This document shows, piece by piece, positions 10,937 through 22,098 of a stretch of DNA of 64,000 nucleotides; position 1 is the stretch's first letter, and the number at the start of each line of letters is the position of its first letter. The notes under the pieces are model-generated. The model saw nothing but the letters and a program-made list of their open reading frames with translations. It ran no database searches and had not been told where the DNA came from. Made by a program: the position numbers and the translations under genes. The stretch comes from Symbiodinium natans (Eukaryota > Sar > Dinophyceae > Suessiales > Symbiodiniaceae), in assembly GCA_905221605.1 (NCBI GenBank), contig CAJNDS010000122.1, positions 157,267-221,266 of the forward strand. The letters run 5' to 3'.

Positions 10937-11204
10937 CCCTATTCAGGAACATTGGCTTTACAGTGGAGAAACCCTAATCCCTAAACCCCTAACCCCTAAA
11001 CCCTAAACCCCTTGAAGTTTTTCGGTGGCTGGCACTGCGCAGCATCTAGCACCCGGGAATGTCTGCACATGTCCCGGTAGTTCTCAAGAACGTCTCCAGG
11101 TTTTGGTTGAGGGCCCAGATTCCTTAAGCATGCAACTAGAGGGAACTAAGCCAGTCTCGCCTCGCCCCATTCCTTCAGTACAAATTGAACCCCCTAATTA
11201 GGGG

Positions 11205-11228
11205 ACTTCAGCTTTAAAGCTGAAGTCG
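11205..11228. repeat. Perfect 24-bp palindrome
   Basis: A self-complementary stretch centred on TTTAAA (GCTTTAAAGC core). Possibly the collapsed terminal repeats of a lost TIR element; function unknown. Confidence 0.8.
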
Positions 11229-11776
11229 TGTACCTCATTCTGATATAATTAAGCGCTGTGAGACAATAGGGGTCAGAAACCTTTTTGCGGTTAGGCCTCA
11301 AGTCCGCAAGTCCAAGTTGAAATCTGCAAGCTGTACTCTAAGCATCACCCCGTGAAGGCCTGCTTGAAGGGCCCCTGAAAGTGGAGGGTTAGTTCCCCCA
11401 AACCCTAAACGAAGGCACTAAACTCCCCAACAGCTAGGCCAATAGCTTAAAAGTAGCTCCCTAGCCGAAAGCTCCGAGTCCCTGCGCCCGAGGTCAGCTC
11501 AACCCCCATGAGCCTTCCCTGGCAGCAACTCGGCCCTGAATCCTTAGCATCCCCAAAAAGCATGAAAACCCAAGAAGCCCTAAAATCCCATAAGCCCTAA
11601 GGCCAAGACAGGGCGGGGCCGGCTTGAGAAGTTGAGGCGTTTGGGTGTGTGTGGCCTTTGGGCTCTATGTGAGTTGCGAGGCTTTGCACCTGAGAAAGCA
11701 CGAATCCCCGGTGCTTGTGTATTGCTGAGGCAAGGACGCGCGGGCGCTCACGCACGCGCGCGCGCGCTGGGGACAT

Positions 11777-14579
11777 GCCACTCAACGATCAGCAACGCAG
11801 AAGCCCCAAAAAAAGCCAGAACGAGCATCCGATCATCCCTACGCAGGCGATCTTTGCTGCCATGGATGCAGCACCCGGCAAGCAGAAGCTGCGAGTGAAG
11901 GAGCTGTTTGAGAGCTGCGCTTGGGCTGCAGAGCCCACCCAGAGCCCCCCAAACCCTACACCTGAACCAGTAGGGTGAAGGACCAGTGCTTCTGCTGCCT
12001 TGAAGGGTCTCCGTCATGTTGCATACGGCTTCCCGTGATGCGCTAGGGCTGTGAGAACAGGAGTAGAAAAGGGAAGCCACCTTTGGTGGGTCTAGGAGCG
12101 GCTGAGCAGCTTGCTATCTTCGTCTTGAAGTCGGCACTTCACAAGGCCACCCAAGCCTTCTCAAACAGCGTAGCGGAAACATATTCTGGGGTCGGAAGAG
12201 TTACTATAATAAAGGTAGTATTCCCGTATGGTCCCTGTGTAAATATACTACAAGACCCCCAAGACCCTGCTCTAAGAATCAAGGCCCCCACTTCACTTCA
12301 ACCCAGCTTGGAATCTTTGGACCTTCCCCGAAGCCTAGGTGACATTGTGTCGGCCATCGTCACGTGGTGGCTGCGTCGCAACCACAGTGATGGGAGGCGT
12401 GTGGGTGCTCGACAGCCTGAGCGTGCCTGAGCTTGTTTGAGGCTTCAGGGACGCTGCATGTGGAGGTCTTTGAGTTTGGGAGGTTTCGGGGTGTGCTGTG
12501 GATTTCTTGGATTTTCTGTCCACCTGAAATATAAGCGATTGCCCTGAGCGCTATGATGCCTCGGTGGCATAGCCCGAAGAGTGGAGACCTGGCGAGGGCT
12601 CTTGCAGCAAAATGCAAAGCCACGACCCTAAACCCTAAATCCTAAACCCTAAACCGAGTAATCCTGAACCTCCTCCAGCCTTTCAACTGAGACTTGATGG
12701 GGATCTAAGGAATCATGGACGCCGCCTGCGGGCATGGCTTGGTGGGCTTCTTGCCCGCTTCCTAAAAGCCCCCTTATTCCCTTTTTTAGGGGTTTAGGCT
12801 TATACTCTTATAAGCCCCTGTTAAACCAAAAAGGAGTACCCTTTTTTCTTCCGCGGTCACGCTTGGGTCTAGTATTCTGTTGAGGATCCTATGTAAGGGC
12901 AGCAGGTGGGAGGTGCGAGTGCGGACTGACCTTGTGGAGGGACCCTCTGTCCCCTCCCCTGGATCTTCAGCAGTGAAGTGACAGGTGTCAGGGCCCCCCA
13001 AAAACCGCAACCACGGCACAAAAAGGGGGGGAGGGGTGGACCCTAATCCCTAAACCATCCCCCCTAAACCTTACACCCTAACTAAACCCTAACCCCAAAA
13101 AGCCTTTTTTTGCCCGAGGAATGCTCCTGTCACATTGCTTCCCAGATTCTGCAGTTTGTGCCGTCGACCGGGAGGCGGGTGACGAGGTTCAAGTTAGGAG
13201 CATAAGGGGGTTCAAGCTTTTCTTGCAGCGGTAGGGGGGCAAGGGGAGAAGGTGGGGAATGGAGGGTGGGCGCGTGCGGGGGGAACATAATCGCTCAAGA
13301 GCTCCCGCAGATGTAGGCATTCTAAGCCCTCAGTCGCCACCGCTAGTTGGCGCAAACGAGCGGGGGGGGAGGCTCAAGAAGAAAGGGTTGAATGAGCCAG
13401 TGATATGCTGCGGGTATGGGCCCTAAACCCTAAACCCTAAACCCTAAACCCTAAACCCTAAACCCTAAACCCTAAACCCTAAACCCTAAGTATGGGGCCC
13501 GAGCTCTGTCCCAAAGGGTCCATGTATAGTATATACTTGGGCCTTAAAGGGGTTCCTATACAGTAGCTTTAGGGCCCACATATTAAATATGTACTATATG
13601 GGTACATGGACCCTTAGGGTGTTCTCCTGCAGAAGGAGCGAAAGCTGATGCGAGTCGCGCTGTCCACTTGGCAGCAGTCCGGCCGATGCCTGGACAACTT
13701 CCAGTCCTTCACCTCATTCTTAGGGTTTAGGGTTTAGGGTGAGTGTTTTGGGTGCTGTGTGAGGCTATGGGTTGTCCGCAGGGGAACCAGGGGCAAGGCT
13801 TCAGCAAGAAAGTTTGGGGTTTGCGGTCGAATTAGGGTTTTTCGATTCTTGAATCATTCTGGGCTTATTGCAACCAAACATAATCTGTGTCCTTCCGACA
13901 CGGAGGGCGTGACGTCGCCATCTGAACTTCCAATGCCAACGTAACAGATGTTGGGCTGATGCAAGGGCGCCCTAAACCCTAAACCGTTGCCTAAGTCTTG
14001 TAAAGGTTTATACTGTTTCGTGCCAGAACAGCCAGCGACATCAAACATGATGGTTTTTGCAGGGCGACTCGATGTTATGTCCGTTTTGGGGTCTAAGAGC
14101 ATCACATTCCGGAACATGTTCCGAGGGTTTGAAGAGCCAAGCTAGTTGCTTAATGAGTTCCTCGTGCAAGCTCAATCTTGCTCTTGAAAGAACTTAGGTT
14201 TCGACTGGGCGACCTTTTGCAAGAGGGATCGCAGTGGCTGGGGGGCTCCCTTGGCGCACGCGACCCGGCCGATCCGGCTCCAAACACCCTGGTGGTAGGT
14301 GTGCACGCTTGCAATCAAGCAACGTTGGACGTGCTGGAGTTGGCCACGCGTTTCGGCACCTCATGGGCAGTAGTGCCCTGCTGCATGCGCAAGGAGAAGT
14401 TCTTTCCCGGGGGGACGACGCATCTGGACCGCGACGAGCACTATCCTGTCATGTGCGGTGGTCTTTGTGCGAAGTTCGACGCCGACATGCTGCATAGCAT
14501 CGACCGCTTAATTTCAACGAAGAACTTGATCATAGCCAAACGAGCGCCCAGGCCGCAGACTAGCGCGCGGGGGAGATGA
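11777..14579 (+). CDS. Class I SAM-dependent methyltransferase, multi-exon
   Basis: Predicted to use S-adenosylmethionine; substrate unknown. Exons seen: 12710-12756 carries SAM-binding motif I (IMDAACGHGLVGFL); 13121-13195 continues with LLSHCFPDSAVCAVDREAG, where the acidic residue after the second strand is expected; 13633-13720 (KLMRVALSTWQQSGRCLDNF); and 14198-14576 (VVGVHACNQATLDVLELA... WAVVPCCMRKE), stop TGA 14577-14579. The HAC...VPCC pair is typical of the Methyltransf_32-like rRNA/tRNA-type family, which is the likeliest assignment. Upstream exon-like frames at about 11777-11945 (AIFAAMDAAPGKQKLRVKEL) and 12093-12190 (GAAEQLAIFVLKSALHKATQ) may be its N-terminus. The introns contain a family I introner, CCCTAAA arrays and a family E element. 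Confidence 0.65.
12762..12872. mobile_element. Introner, family I
   Basis: Begins CTAAAAGCCCCCTTATTCCC just after the motif I exon of the methyltransferase and ends CACGCTTGGGTCTAG, like the 8010-8121 copy. Confidence 0.65.
13414..13500. repeat. (CCCTAAA)n array with flanking direct repeats
   Basis: About ten CCCTAAA units (13421-13489) flanked by GTATGGGCCC (13414-13423) and GTATGGGGCCC (13490-13500). It lies in an intron of the methyltransferase gene. Confidence 0.8.
13512..13617. mobile_element. Introner-like element, family E
   Basis: AAAGGGTCCATGTATAGTA and GTACATGGACCCTTAG are inverted ends. Other copies: 9462-9542, 47692-47794, 49405-49495. Confidence 0.65.
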
Positions 14580-16139
14580 AGGGGTGAAGGTCAGCAAGGA
14601 AGTCAGATATGCAACTGCTCCAAACAAAGCTCGCAACGGCCATGGCCACGCAAGAGCTTGTTCGGTAGCCGGGGCTCCACAAACCATCTTGCAGCCGATG
14701 GAGGACCACAAGGAGACTCGCTGCAGCGGACGAAGACGAAGCGAGATCTGCCAAGCCATAAGTCTGAGCCTGGGCCTCTGGTAGCCCGCGATACCCTAGT
14801 CATGTTTTTTTGGGTTCAAGGTTCCCTTATAAAGTAACCAGCCGCAAAAAGGGTGCCCTTATTAAAATATAGTGAGTCTTATAAGGGCTGAGAAGCCAGA
14901 GTTGTCGTCAGCGGGACGGACAACGATCGCTTGAAAGTGGCCGGCAAGCAGTAACTGCATGGCGACCTGCGTAGGCATGAGGCGTGTGGTTTGTCGATAG
15001 ACGGATCCAATATGCGCCAAATTGGCATCTCTTAAGAATCAGGGAACCTAATAAGACCGACTCTTCGCATGAAAAAAGACCGAGTAACATGACAACAGTC
15101 GTCTGGAAAAAAGTTCTGAGATGTCAAGATGATGTTTCTTCTACCCGCCCGTTTAGAGGTGACACATTGACTAGCATCTAGGGCTCGGAAGAACATTGCT
15201 TGTGTCTCCGAGCAGTCGCCTTGCAAATTCAACAGGAGTCTAAGATGTGCAAGATGAGATACCAACACCTCCCAAAGAGTTGTTTTTTGGTGGTTTTTTA
15301 TGCTTAAGACTTCACAGACACAATCACCCTCCTGGTCTTTCATCTCCCAGGTGACTGGGGTAAGACGAAGTTAAACGCCCGGGTGGTTTGGAGAGCCTTG
15401 AAGTGTACGTATGCTTTATATGGGCTGGCAACCCTAAACCTTAAACCCTAAACCCCATTCTCTCGGTGAAGTATGTGCAGAAGTCCATCACCGTGGTGGA
15501 GCCTTCAGCTTCTGTCGGAGGTACTTGCCAGGCTTCGAAACAAAGTTTTCTTGGAGACCCAAAAGCCTAGGACCCTAGGAAGTTTTTTTAAAAGCATTTT
15601 TTTTTGGGGCGGAATGACTCGGGAGCTTTGGGGAGATGAAGAGTCATCAAAGATGCTACTTTTCAACTAACTAACGACCTGTAATTAGAAACGAAGTGTT
15701 CAGCAGTTTTGCAGCTCCAAACCCAGGATGTTGCTAAAACTCACCATAGAAAACCAAGTCAAAAGGACCACTCCAAAAAACCAAAAACATTGTAGCGACA
15801 ATTGAAAACAATATCAAAACCACAGAGCCACAAAACCAAACCTCGAGCATCAATTGGAACTACGTACTCCCAAGGTATTACATGAAGAACAGCTGCAAAA
15901 CATTGCAACCATGGAAACTGCAAACCCATAACCACTGAGCAATATGGGCCGCAAAAACCCATGAACAAGTGAACCATTTGCTTGCCCAATATCGTTCAAG
16001 ACGGATGATCAGCTGATGACCAACTGCAAGACCACTGACTTGGCCCTTGAAAGCTCCAGAGTCCAGCCACAAGGGTTCAGTGTTTGGGTTTAGGGTTTAG
16101 GGTTTAGGGTTTATAGTCAAAAGGGTTTAGAGTTTAGGG
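14580..16139. other. No supported gene
   Basis: Follows the methyltransferase stop. It contains a degenerate family C element (about 14795-14890), open frames in several phases with no clear splice context (14890-15345 and 15470-15670), and a low-GC region 15680-16060. I see no convincing exon. Confidence 0.35.
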
Positions 16140-16265
16140 TTTTGATCATCTTGTCCTCATGTTGGAGACTCTGCCTGTTGATTGGCTTGCTAGAGTATGG
16201 GAATCCAGTCAGTAGCTGTGCTTGGGCAGTTTCTGGCAGCACGCACGGGAGTCCGGATGCAAAAG
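16140..16265. repeat. Dispersed repeat, copy 1
   Basis: A ~125-bp unit starting TGATCATCTTGTCCTCATG and ending GGGAGTCCGGATGCA is repeated in the same orientation at 22852-22985. Both copies are bounded by TTTAGGG tracts. Confidence 0.85.
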
Positions 16266-16288
16266 GGTTTAGGGTTTAGGGTTCTGCA

Positions 16289-16781
16289 ATGGCCATGGAA
16301 GCCAGAATGGAAGATTCTGCGCTGCTGACGAAAGATCCTCCGCTTCCCAAATGTCCGAGAAAGCAGGCAAAGAAGGTGATTATTGCCCTTGTGGGCGTCG
16401 TCATCCTTGCCGTGGTCGTCGTCATCAAGCTTTGCCATCAAAAGGGCTTCGCCCTCCAGACGACACTGCGAGATGCCACTGATTTGGTGAACAGCGTTGC
16501 CTGGTCCGCCGATGGGCGCCTCGCTGTGGGGTCTCAGGACAGGCACGTCTACGTCTATGGTCAGGACTTCGCCCTCCAGAAGATGCTGAGAGTTGCCGCT
16601 GTTCTCGATGTTTACAGCGTCGCCTGGTCTGCCGATGGGCGCCTCGCTGTGGGGTCCGATGACCATGTCTACGTCTATGGTCAGGACGTCGCCCTCGAGA
16701 AGACGCTGCGAGATGCCGCTGATTCGGTGTACAGCGGGGTCCAGTGACCACTACGTCTACGTCTATGGTCAGGGCCTTTGA
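16289..16781 (+). pseudogene. Truncated membrane-anchored beta-propeller-like protein
   Basis: ATG 16289 opens a 152-residue frame. After a basic N-terminus comes one hydrophobic helix (residues about 31-47, KVIIALVGVVILAVVVVI), then three near-identical 40-residue repeats of WD/propeller type (SVAWSADGRLAVGS..HVYVYGQD) of exactly 120 bases each. In the third repeat about 30 bases are missing after GTGTACAGCG, which shifts the frame and stops it at 16747. The remaining half-repeat (SSDHYVYVYGQGL) continues in another frame and ends at TGA 16781. A family with four or more repeats is expected to fold, so this copy is probably broken, unless the missing segment reflects an unrecognised splice. 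Confidence 0.55.
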
Positions 16782-16931
16782 TGCGACAATGGCATTGACT
16801 GATTGTGATAGGCCGTGGCTGTACTTCGCGGCCTGTGGCTCCAATCATGGGGGATACTTTCCAGCAATGTGTGGGCAAAAGTGCATGCTTGTGGTACTCG
16901 TACGCAAGTGAAGCAGCTGATGCAGTAAGAT

Positions 16932-17219
16932 CAGCTTCCAACATGCATTGCACCTGCTCAAATCCAGTGCCGAGGCGATCCGCGCTCGCGTCATGCTGGA
17001 GCGCGCCGGCCGCGGCCACGCCATGGGGACTGGCAATCCAAAGAGAGACCGTGAGACCCTGCAGCAACTCTTCTGTTGAGGCGTGGTGCCCGACTGGTCT
17101 CGTGGCGAAGCCAGCGACGTGGAAGGTTACAGCGCGCGGTACTACGAGGGACACTTCGGCTCGGAAAGCAGAGGTGTGGGGAGTTCTAGGATTCTAGGAC
17201 TGTGGGACCAGAAAGTTTG
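16932..17219 (+). CDS. Exon-like frame of unidentified gene
   Basis: Frame from 16932 reads SFQHALHLLKSSAEAIRARV then ARVMLERAGRGHAMGTGN, then has TGA at 17077-17079 and continues in the same frame with WSRGEASDVEGYSARYYEGH to about 17219. Whether the TGA ends one exon or belongs to an unseen intron is not clear. No family recognised. Confidence 0.35.
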
Positions 17220-18052
17220 GTGACTCGCAGAGTTTGATTAGGGAATGTTTGAGCAGCCTGTATACTCCATTACTATGTACATATTATATATATATATATG
17301 ATATTATCACAAATGCTCCGACTTCGTGCAGTCGGCATGTACAGCAGGGAGCATCGATGAAGCATGCTGTGGTGCTAAAAGAGAGAGTCTGCACGTGCCT
17401 GTTGTCAACAGTTTTTGTGCTGTGCCGGTGTCTGGTTCATGTGGTTCAAACTTTTTGGAACTTACTGTAAGTGTTGGACGTTTCGGCTGTCTGGCCTGGC
17501 AAACGATAGCTTGCAGGATATGTGGCTCCTTCTGCTTCGTCTGATCTCCTGCTGGCGTACCCAGAGCACGTGCGCTGGATCGAGGACGGTGCGTAGGACA
17601 TGTGTCTCGGACAGCGTGCCCCACTCCATACGCTATTCGTCCATTCTGCTCTCACACCATGGGTTTTCAAGGAGTGGCTTTGCTTGAATTCTGTATTGCT
17701 TTGCCGCTGTTACCTTGCCGAAGCCAAAAAAAACCCAAAGCCCTGAACCCTAACCGCCCTAACCCCTATGCCCCCCTCCCCGAGGATGTCAGCGACTCTT
17801 TGGTCGCCGCATGGCCTCAATAAGCACACCATACTACCGTTTGCCTTTTTTTGGCGGGTGCGCATGGTGAGGTTTGGGGGGACATTAGAGGGCACCATCT
17901 TGGGGAAATGCCCAGTCCGCAACCCAGACAATTCCCCACTACGAGCCCGTAAGTCATGGCTGCAGTGACTTCGCTGCCATATTGGCTTACAGAAGTGACC
18001 TGACAGCCCCGTGCGTGTCCGACTCAGCGACACGGCAAGCGTTCGGAGCACC
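17220..18052. other. No supported gene
   Basis: Several overlapping open frames between 17230 and 17970 look like chance. A (TA)n microsatellite lies at about 17284-17298. Confidence 0.35.
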
Positions 18053-19333
18053 ATGGTGATCGTGCACAAGAACACCTTCCTTCAGGTCGTGTCTGAGGAG
18101 CAAGCAGGCACACCTGGACATCGCCGTGCCTCTAGTGTGCCTGCCGACTTTTGTTTCAAGGATGCCCTGGACAGCGAGGATGATTCCAGCTCCGAACTCG
18201 AGTATGTCGAGGTCGAGGTCGAGATAGTCATCCGGTACAAGCAGGTCATCTTCAAGAGGTCCAACTCCAATTGGGGGGGATTTCAGATCCTGAGCCCGAA
18301 ACCCTAAAACCCTAAACCCTAAACCTTTGCAACTCCACAAACCCTAAATTCCCCTAGAAGTCCTGAAGCCCCGGAAGGCCGAACCCGATCTCGCTTCCTG
18401 AGCTGCCAGACGTGACCGGCTTGAAGGTACATGTGACTAGGGCCTTGAAGCTATAGTCTCCTTAGGGTTTAGGGTTTAGGGTTTAGGGTTTAGGGTTTAG
18501 GGTTTAGTCTCCTTAGGAATTGTTTTATTCACATAAATCCCGAGCGCTATTTTCATTGTGGTTCTAAGGGGGGGGGGGGTATGGTAAGCGGGATATTTTT
18601 CATTTTCCCCTTAAAGAGGCTCCCGTAAATGCTTAGAAGGTACCTATACTTCCCTTAGTCTTACCAAGGGCCAGTAGGTTGAAGTCCTAGGCAGGCCCTT
18701 GAGTGGGACCTTTTTTATTTGCCCTTCTTGGGTTTAAGAGGATCATAATTTGGGACCCTAAGCCCTAAACCCTAAACCCTAAACCCTAAACCCTACACCG
18801 GACTACTTTTCAGAGAGGTTTAGGAGCCTTCCGAGGTGAAGAACACTTTCATCGAGGTCCAGGAGGAGGAGGAGGAGGAGGACGAGGTCGCGGTCGAAGG
18901 CCCGACCTTGCGCCGAACGAAGTCGATGCCTGTGGACTCCGCAGTGGACCGGGGCGCTGAAAATCTCTAGGGGCCTGAAGAATGAGAATTATAGGGTTTT
19001 GGGGGAGATTCTGGTATAATTATACAGGGGCCATGAGTTATCATAAGGGAAGACTATTCATGATTCTTCCGGCCCCTAGAGGATGTCACCGAGCCATCCC
19101 AATGCGAAGCTGCTTAGGTCTAGGTTCTCGAGTATAAAGGCTTACTCGACGAGGTCGAATTCACTCTCCGGCCATGCATGCATAAGAGTGACGTTGGACT
19201 GTGGAAGGAGGAAAGAACTGCGCCACTTGTTCGATGTGGTCTCTGCAACTCAGACCTCTTAATCCAACTGCCTTGCCCCGCCCCGGCGTGCACGGCTGAA
19301 CTCAGTCCTGACATCACGTGCTTCTATAAGTAA
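18053..19333 (+). CDS. Dinoflagellate-style KNTF-motif protein with a cysteine-rich tail
   Basis: ATG 18053 opens MVIVHKNTFLQVV, then RRASSVPADFCFKDALDSED with an acidic run. The second exon, about 18818-18966, repeats the theme (SEVKNTFIEVQEEEEEEDEV, LRRTKSMPVDS). After a family J introner (18967-19079) the frame resumes as EDVTEPSQCE. A short interruption at 19109-19123 is followed by VLEYKGLLDEVEFTLRPCMH and a Cys-rich end (VRCGLCNSDLLIQLPCPAPA) to TAA near 19333. The KNTF...RR-S-P pattern at N-termini is, from memory, common in dinoflagellate proteins of unknown function; I infer no activity. The spaced cysteines could bind zinc. Confidence 0.55.
18454..18517. repeat. TTTAGGG array flanked by 13-bp direct repeats
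   Basis: The array 18464-18507 is flanked by TAGTCTCCTTAGG at 18454-18466 and 18505-18517, as if inserted with target duplication. Confidence 0.85.
18967..19079. mobile_element. Introner, family J (CTAGGGGCC...GGCCCCTAG)
   Basis: Near-perfect inverted ends CTAGGGGCCTGAAGAATGA and TGATTCTTCCGGCCCCTAG. It splits an open frame (GAENL|EDVTEPS) that rejoins on excision. A longer relative is 31599-31810. Confidence 0.75.
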
Positions 19334-19533
19334 TGTCAGAAAGGGGCGCGAGGGGAGGCTGGTGTGTACGTCGAAAAAGACTTGAGTAGCGCAAAGCTTC
19401 CTCCATCCACAGTCGTCTGAACGTTCTTTTGAGCGGGGGCTCATATGGTAGTCGTCCGAGGTGGGGCCCTCAACCCTGCACGTACAGCCATCGCCCTTTC
19501 TAGCCAGTGTGGGCCCCTACACGAGGGTCCGTG

Positions 19534-19592
19534 GCATACGGCCAAGAGGCATACGGCCAGTAGGCATATGGCCAGAAGGCATGCAGCCAATA
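19534..19592. repeat. 15-bp minisatellite, four units
   Basis: Four copies of GGCATACGGCCA(A/G)NA with small changes. Confidence 0.8.
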
Positions 19593-20114
19593 ATTATTTC
19601 TTGCAAGCTCAATGCAAAGATGGAGAAAAGAGGCCTGATCTAAACCCTAAACCCCAAACTCTTGCTCTCTGGAACTTACTGCAAAGCAATCGTCAAGCTT
19701 CGGGTTCAAGCGCCTTTTTTCTTTTGTGCATCGGAGCTTCCAATATTGCAGCCGACAGCTCGCTCCCGATGCACTGTTACCGATTGTCCCTTGCAGGGGT
19801 CGGGTGGGGGGTGTGAGGGCCACTGAAGCTCCTTGCCGATACCAGTAGCCTTCAATTTGCCCTGGCCACATGCCACTGAAACTGTCCGCTTGGGACGCTC
19901 CCTTGCCCTCAGATCCTTCAGCAGCATCCCGAAGTAAAACCCTCTGAACCCCCAACCTTGATAAGCCGAAAGCAGGCGCGAAAACCTTCAACACAAAATC
20001 GCCGAAACTTTCGACTCACCCCCTGGAAACTAAACCCTCCACCCTAAACCCTGAAAAAACACTAAACCCTAAACCCTAAACCCTAAACCCTAAACCCTAA
20101 ACCCTAAACCCTCC

Positions 20115-21191
20115 GCCATCAAGGATGATTTCCGCAAGCTCAAGGAGCCGAACCAGCAGCTCTCCCGCGACGGCCCCTTTTTCATCGTGGAGGGGCCCGA
20201 GGCCCGAAGTGAGGGTTTATATGTAGGGCCTAAACCCTAAACCCTAAACCCTTCAGCCCTAAGCCCTGAACCCTAAGCCCTAAGCCCTAAGCCCTAAGCC
20301 CTAAACCCTAAACCCTAAACCCTAAACCCTAAACCCCAACCCCAAAATCTCCAAGCTGTAGTGGCCAGGCCATTCGTCTGCTTCTGGTCAGCGACTTTGC
20401 CTTGCCCTCAGGGTTTAGGGCAAACGGTACAGGGAAGCAAGGTAATATGGGAGTGACAATTAGGGTTTAGGGTCTAGGGTCTAGGGTCTAGGGTCTATGT
20501 TTAGGGTTTAGGGTTTAGGGTTTAGGGTTTAGGGTTTAGGGTTTAGGGTTTAGGGTTTAGGGTTTAGCGAAAATCAGGGACCCCTATTAATTACCCCCAA
20601 CTAGAAGGATTCCCCTACAATAAGGACCCCAATAAGGTACCCCTAATTTCGGACATGGCCCATATGAAGTGCTGGAAGCCCGTTTCGTGGGCATGGTGAC
20701 GACACCCCTAAGGGTTAGGGTTTAGGATTTAGGGTTTAGGGTTTAGGGTTTAGGGTTTAGGGTTTAGGGTTTAGGGCTACATGTCACCTGCTCAGCGAGA
20801 GTTGTTGGGTTGTGTAAGACGACGTCGAGGTCGTGTTGCCGTGGCCTGTTCCCAGTCGTTACCTGGATTTGAAAGCTGGATCTCTTCGTCTGAAAAGTCC
20901 GAGAGCAAGAGTTGAAGCACATAAACCCTGAACCCTGAACCCTGAACCCTAAACCCTAAACCCTAAACCCCCTAAACCCTAAACCCTAATTAAACCCTAA
21001 ACCCTAAACCCTAAACCCTAAACCCTAAACCCTAAACCCTCACACGGCGAAGGGAAGCTGGGACCTTCAACCCCCAGAGACTCCTGGGGGACCAAAGGCT
21101 GTGGCGAAGCTTCTGCTGAAGCCTTCTCTGCTGGGATCCATGGCGCAGTCGATAGAGTCGAGGCTCGCGCGCACCTTGGGCTTGCAAGCTA
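20115..21191 (+). CDS. Unidentified gene with exons separated by telomeric arrays
   Basis: Four short exon-like frames, each bounded by CCCTAAA or TTTAGGG arrays: 20115-20217 (KDDFRKLKEPNQQLSRDGPF), 20654-20706 (GHGPYEVLEARFVGMVTTP), 20818-20925 (VLPWPVPSRYLDLKAGSLRL) and 21060-21191 (PKAVAKLLLKPSLLGSMAQS). The sequence between them is mainly telomeric-type repeat plus a family F introner half (about 20572-20653). No family recognised; the frames are not phase-joined with certainty. Confidence 0.5.
20461..20568. repeat. TTTAGGG array with GGGTCTA variants
   Basis: Starts with four TCTAGGG variant units (20469-20498) and continues as about ten TTTAGGG units. Confidence 0.9.
20925..21042. repeat. 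CCCTAAA array
   Basis: CCCTGAA variants grade into CCCTAAA, about 15 units, interrupted at 20967 and 20987. It separates two exon-like frames. Confidence 0.9.
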
Positions 21192-21317
21192 CCCTAAACC
21201 CCTAAACCCCTAAGCCCCTAAACACCTAAACCCCCAAACCCCTAAACCCCTAAACCCCCAAGCCTCCAAACCCCCAAACCCCCAAACCCCCAAACCCCTA
21301 AACCCCTAAACCCCTCT
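21191..21317. repeat. 8-mer telomere-like array (CCCCTAAA)
   Basis: About 15 units of CCCCTAAA with CCCCCAAA and CCCCCAAG variants, i.e. one C more than the standard unit. Confidence 0.85.
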
Positions 21318-22089
21318 ACCCGGGCTTCAGGGGGCTTAGATATAAGAGTTCAAGGTTTTTGTGTGCATGCGTGCCGAGGGATTCGGTGTGGCAAGATGTG
21401 TGTCCTGTTTGCAAGCTGTTTGTATGTCTGGGATGAAAGAGAAGCTGGTTTAACCCTGAAGCCTCGAATCCCAAAAGGGCCCGGCTCACAAGCCTGTCGG
21501 CCTTCCTAAGGCCTAAGCGCATGGGTTTAGGGTTTAGGATTTATGTTTAAGGGTGTAGGTTTAGGGTGTAGGGTGTAGGGTTAGAGTTTTAGGGTTTAGG
21601 GTCTAGGGTTTAAGGAGAGCTTTGCACAGCCCAGGAGAGATAAGCGGCCGCGCTGAAGAACAGGCCCTTGGGGGGGGAGGGGGGGGGGGGCTGAAGAGCT
21701 GTCAAGAAAGCACCCTGTGAACCTAAGCCCACTCAAGAGCCTAAGGCTAGACCCTGCAATGGTGCCCTACATACCAAGCCCCCCCCCCCCCCCCGAAAAC
21801 AGGGTACGACAGCTCGGTTCAGTGAGAGAGAACGAAAGTGAGCGCGAGCGAGAGGGAGCGGGAGAGAGAGAGAGAGAGAGAAAAAAAAAAAGGAGGGCTC
21901 TTCTGGTTTAGGGTTCAGGGTTTGGGGTTTCCTATTTGCAGGTGGGGGGAGGTGAACGTTCCTAGCCCCAAGGCGGGGTAGATGCTGCCAGTACCGTGGA
22001 GGGTCTCGATTGGGTTTAGGGTTTAGGGCCTCGATGTTTGCAGCGACGTAGGGAAGTCGAAGAATTGCAGTCTCACACATGCCCTTGGC
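21318..22089. other. Mostly non-coding
   Basis: Holds telomere-like tracts (21521-21615), G- and C-runs (21670-21693, 21779-21795) and a (GA)n run (21859-21882). One possible small exon near 21941-21980 (WGEVNVPSPKAG) has acceptor TTTGCAG and donor GTAGAT. Confidence 0.35.
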
Positions 22090-22098
22090 ATGCGTGCG

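Noticed and set aside
16190-17154. Long minus-strand frames opposite the propeller-like gene and the next exon
   Set aside because: Shadows of the 120-bp repeats and of GC-rich codons on the + strand.
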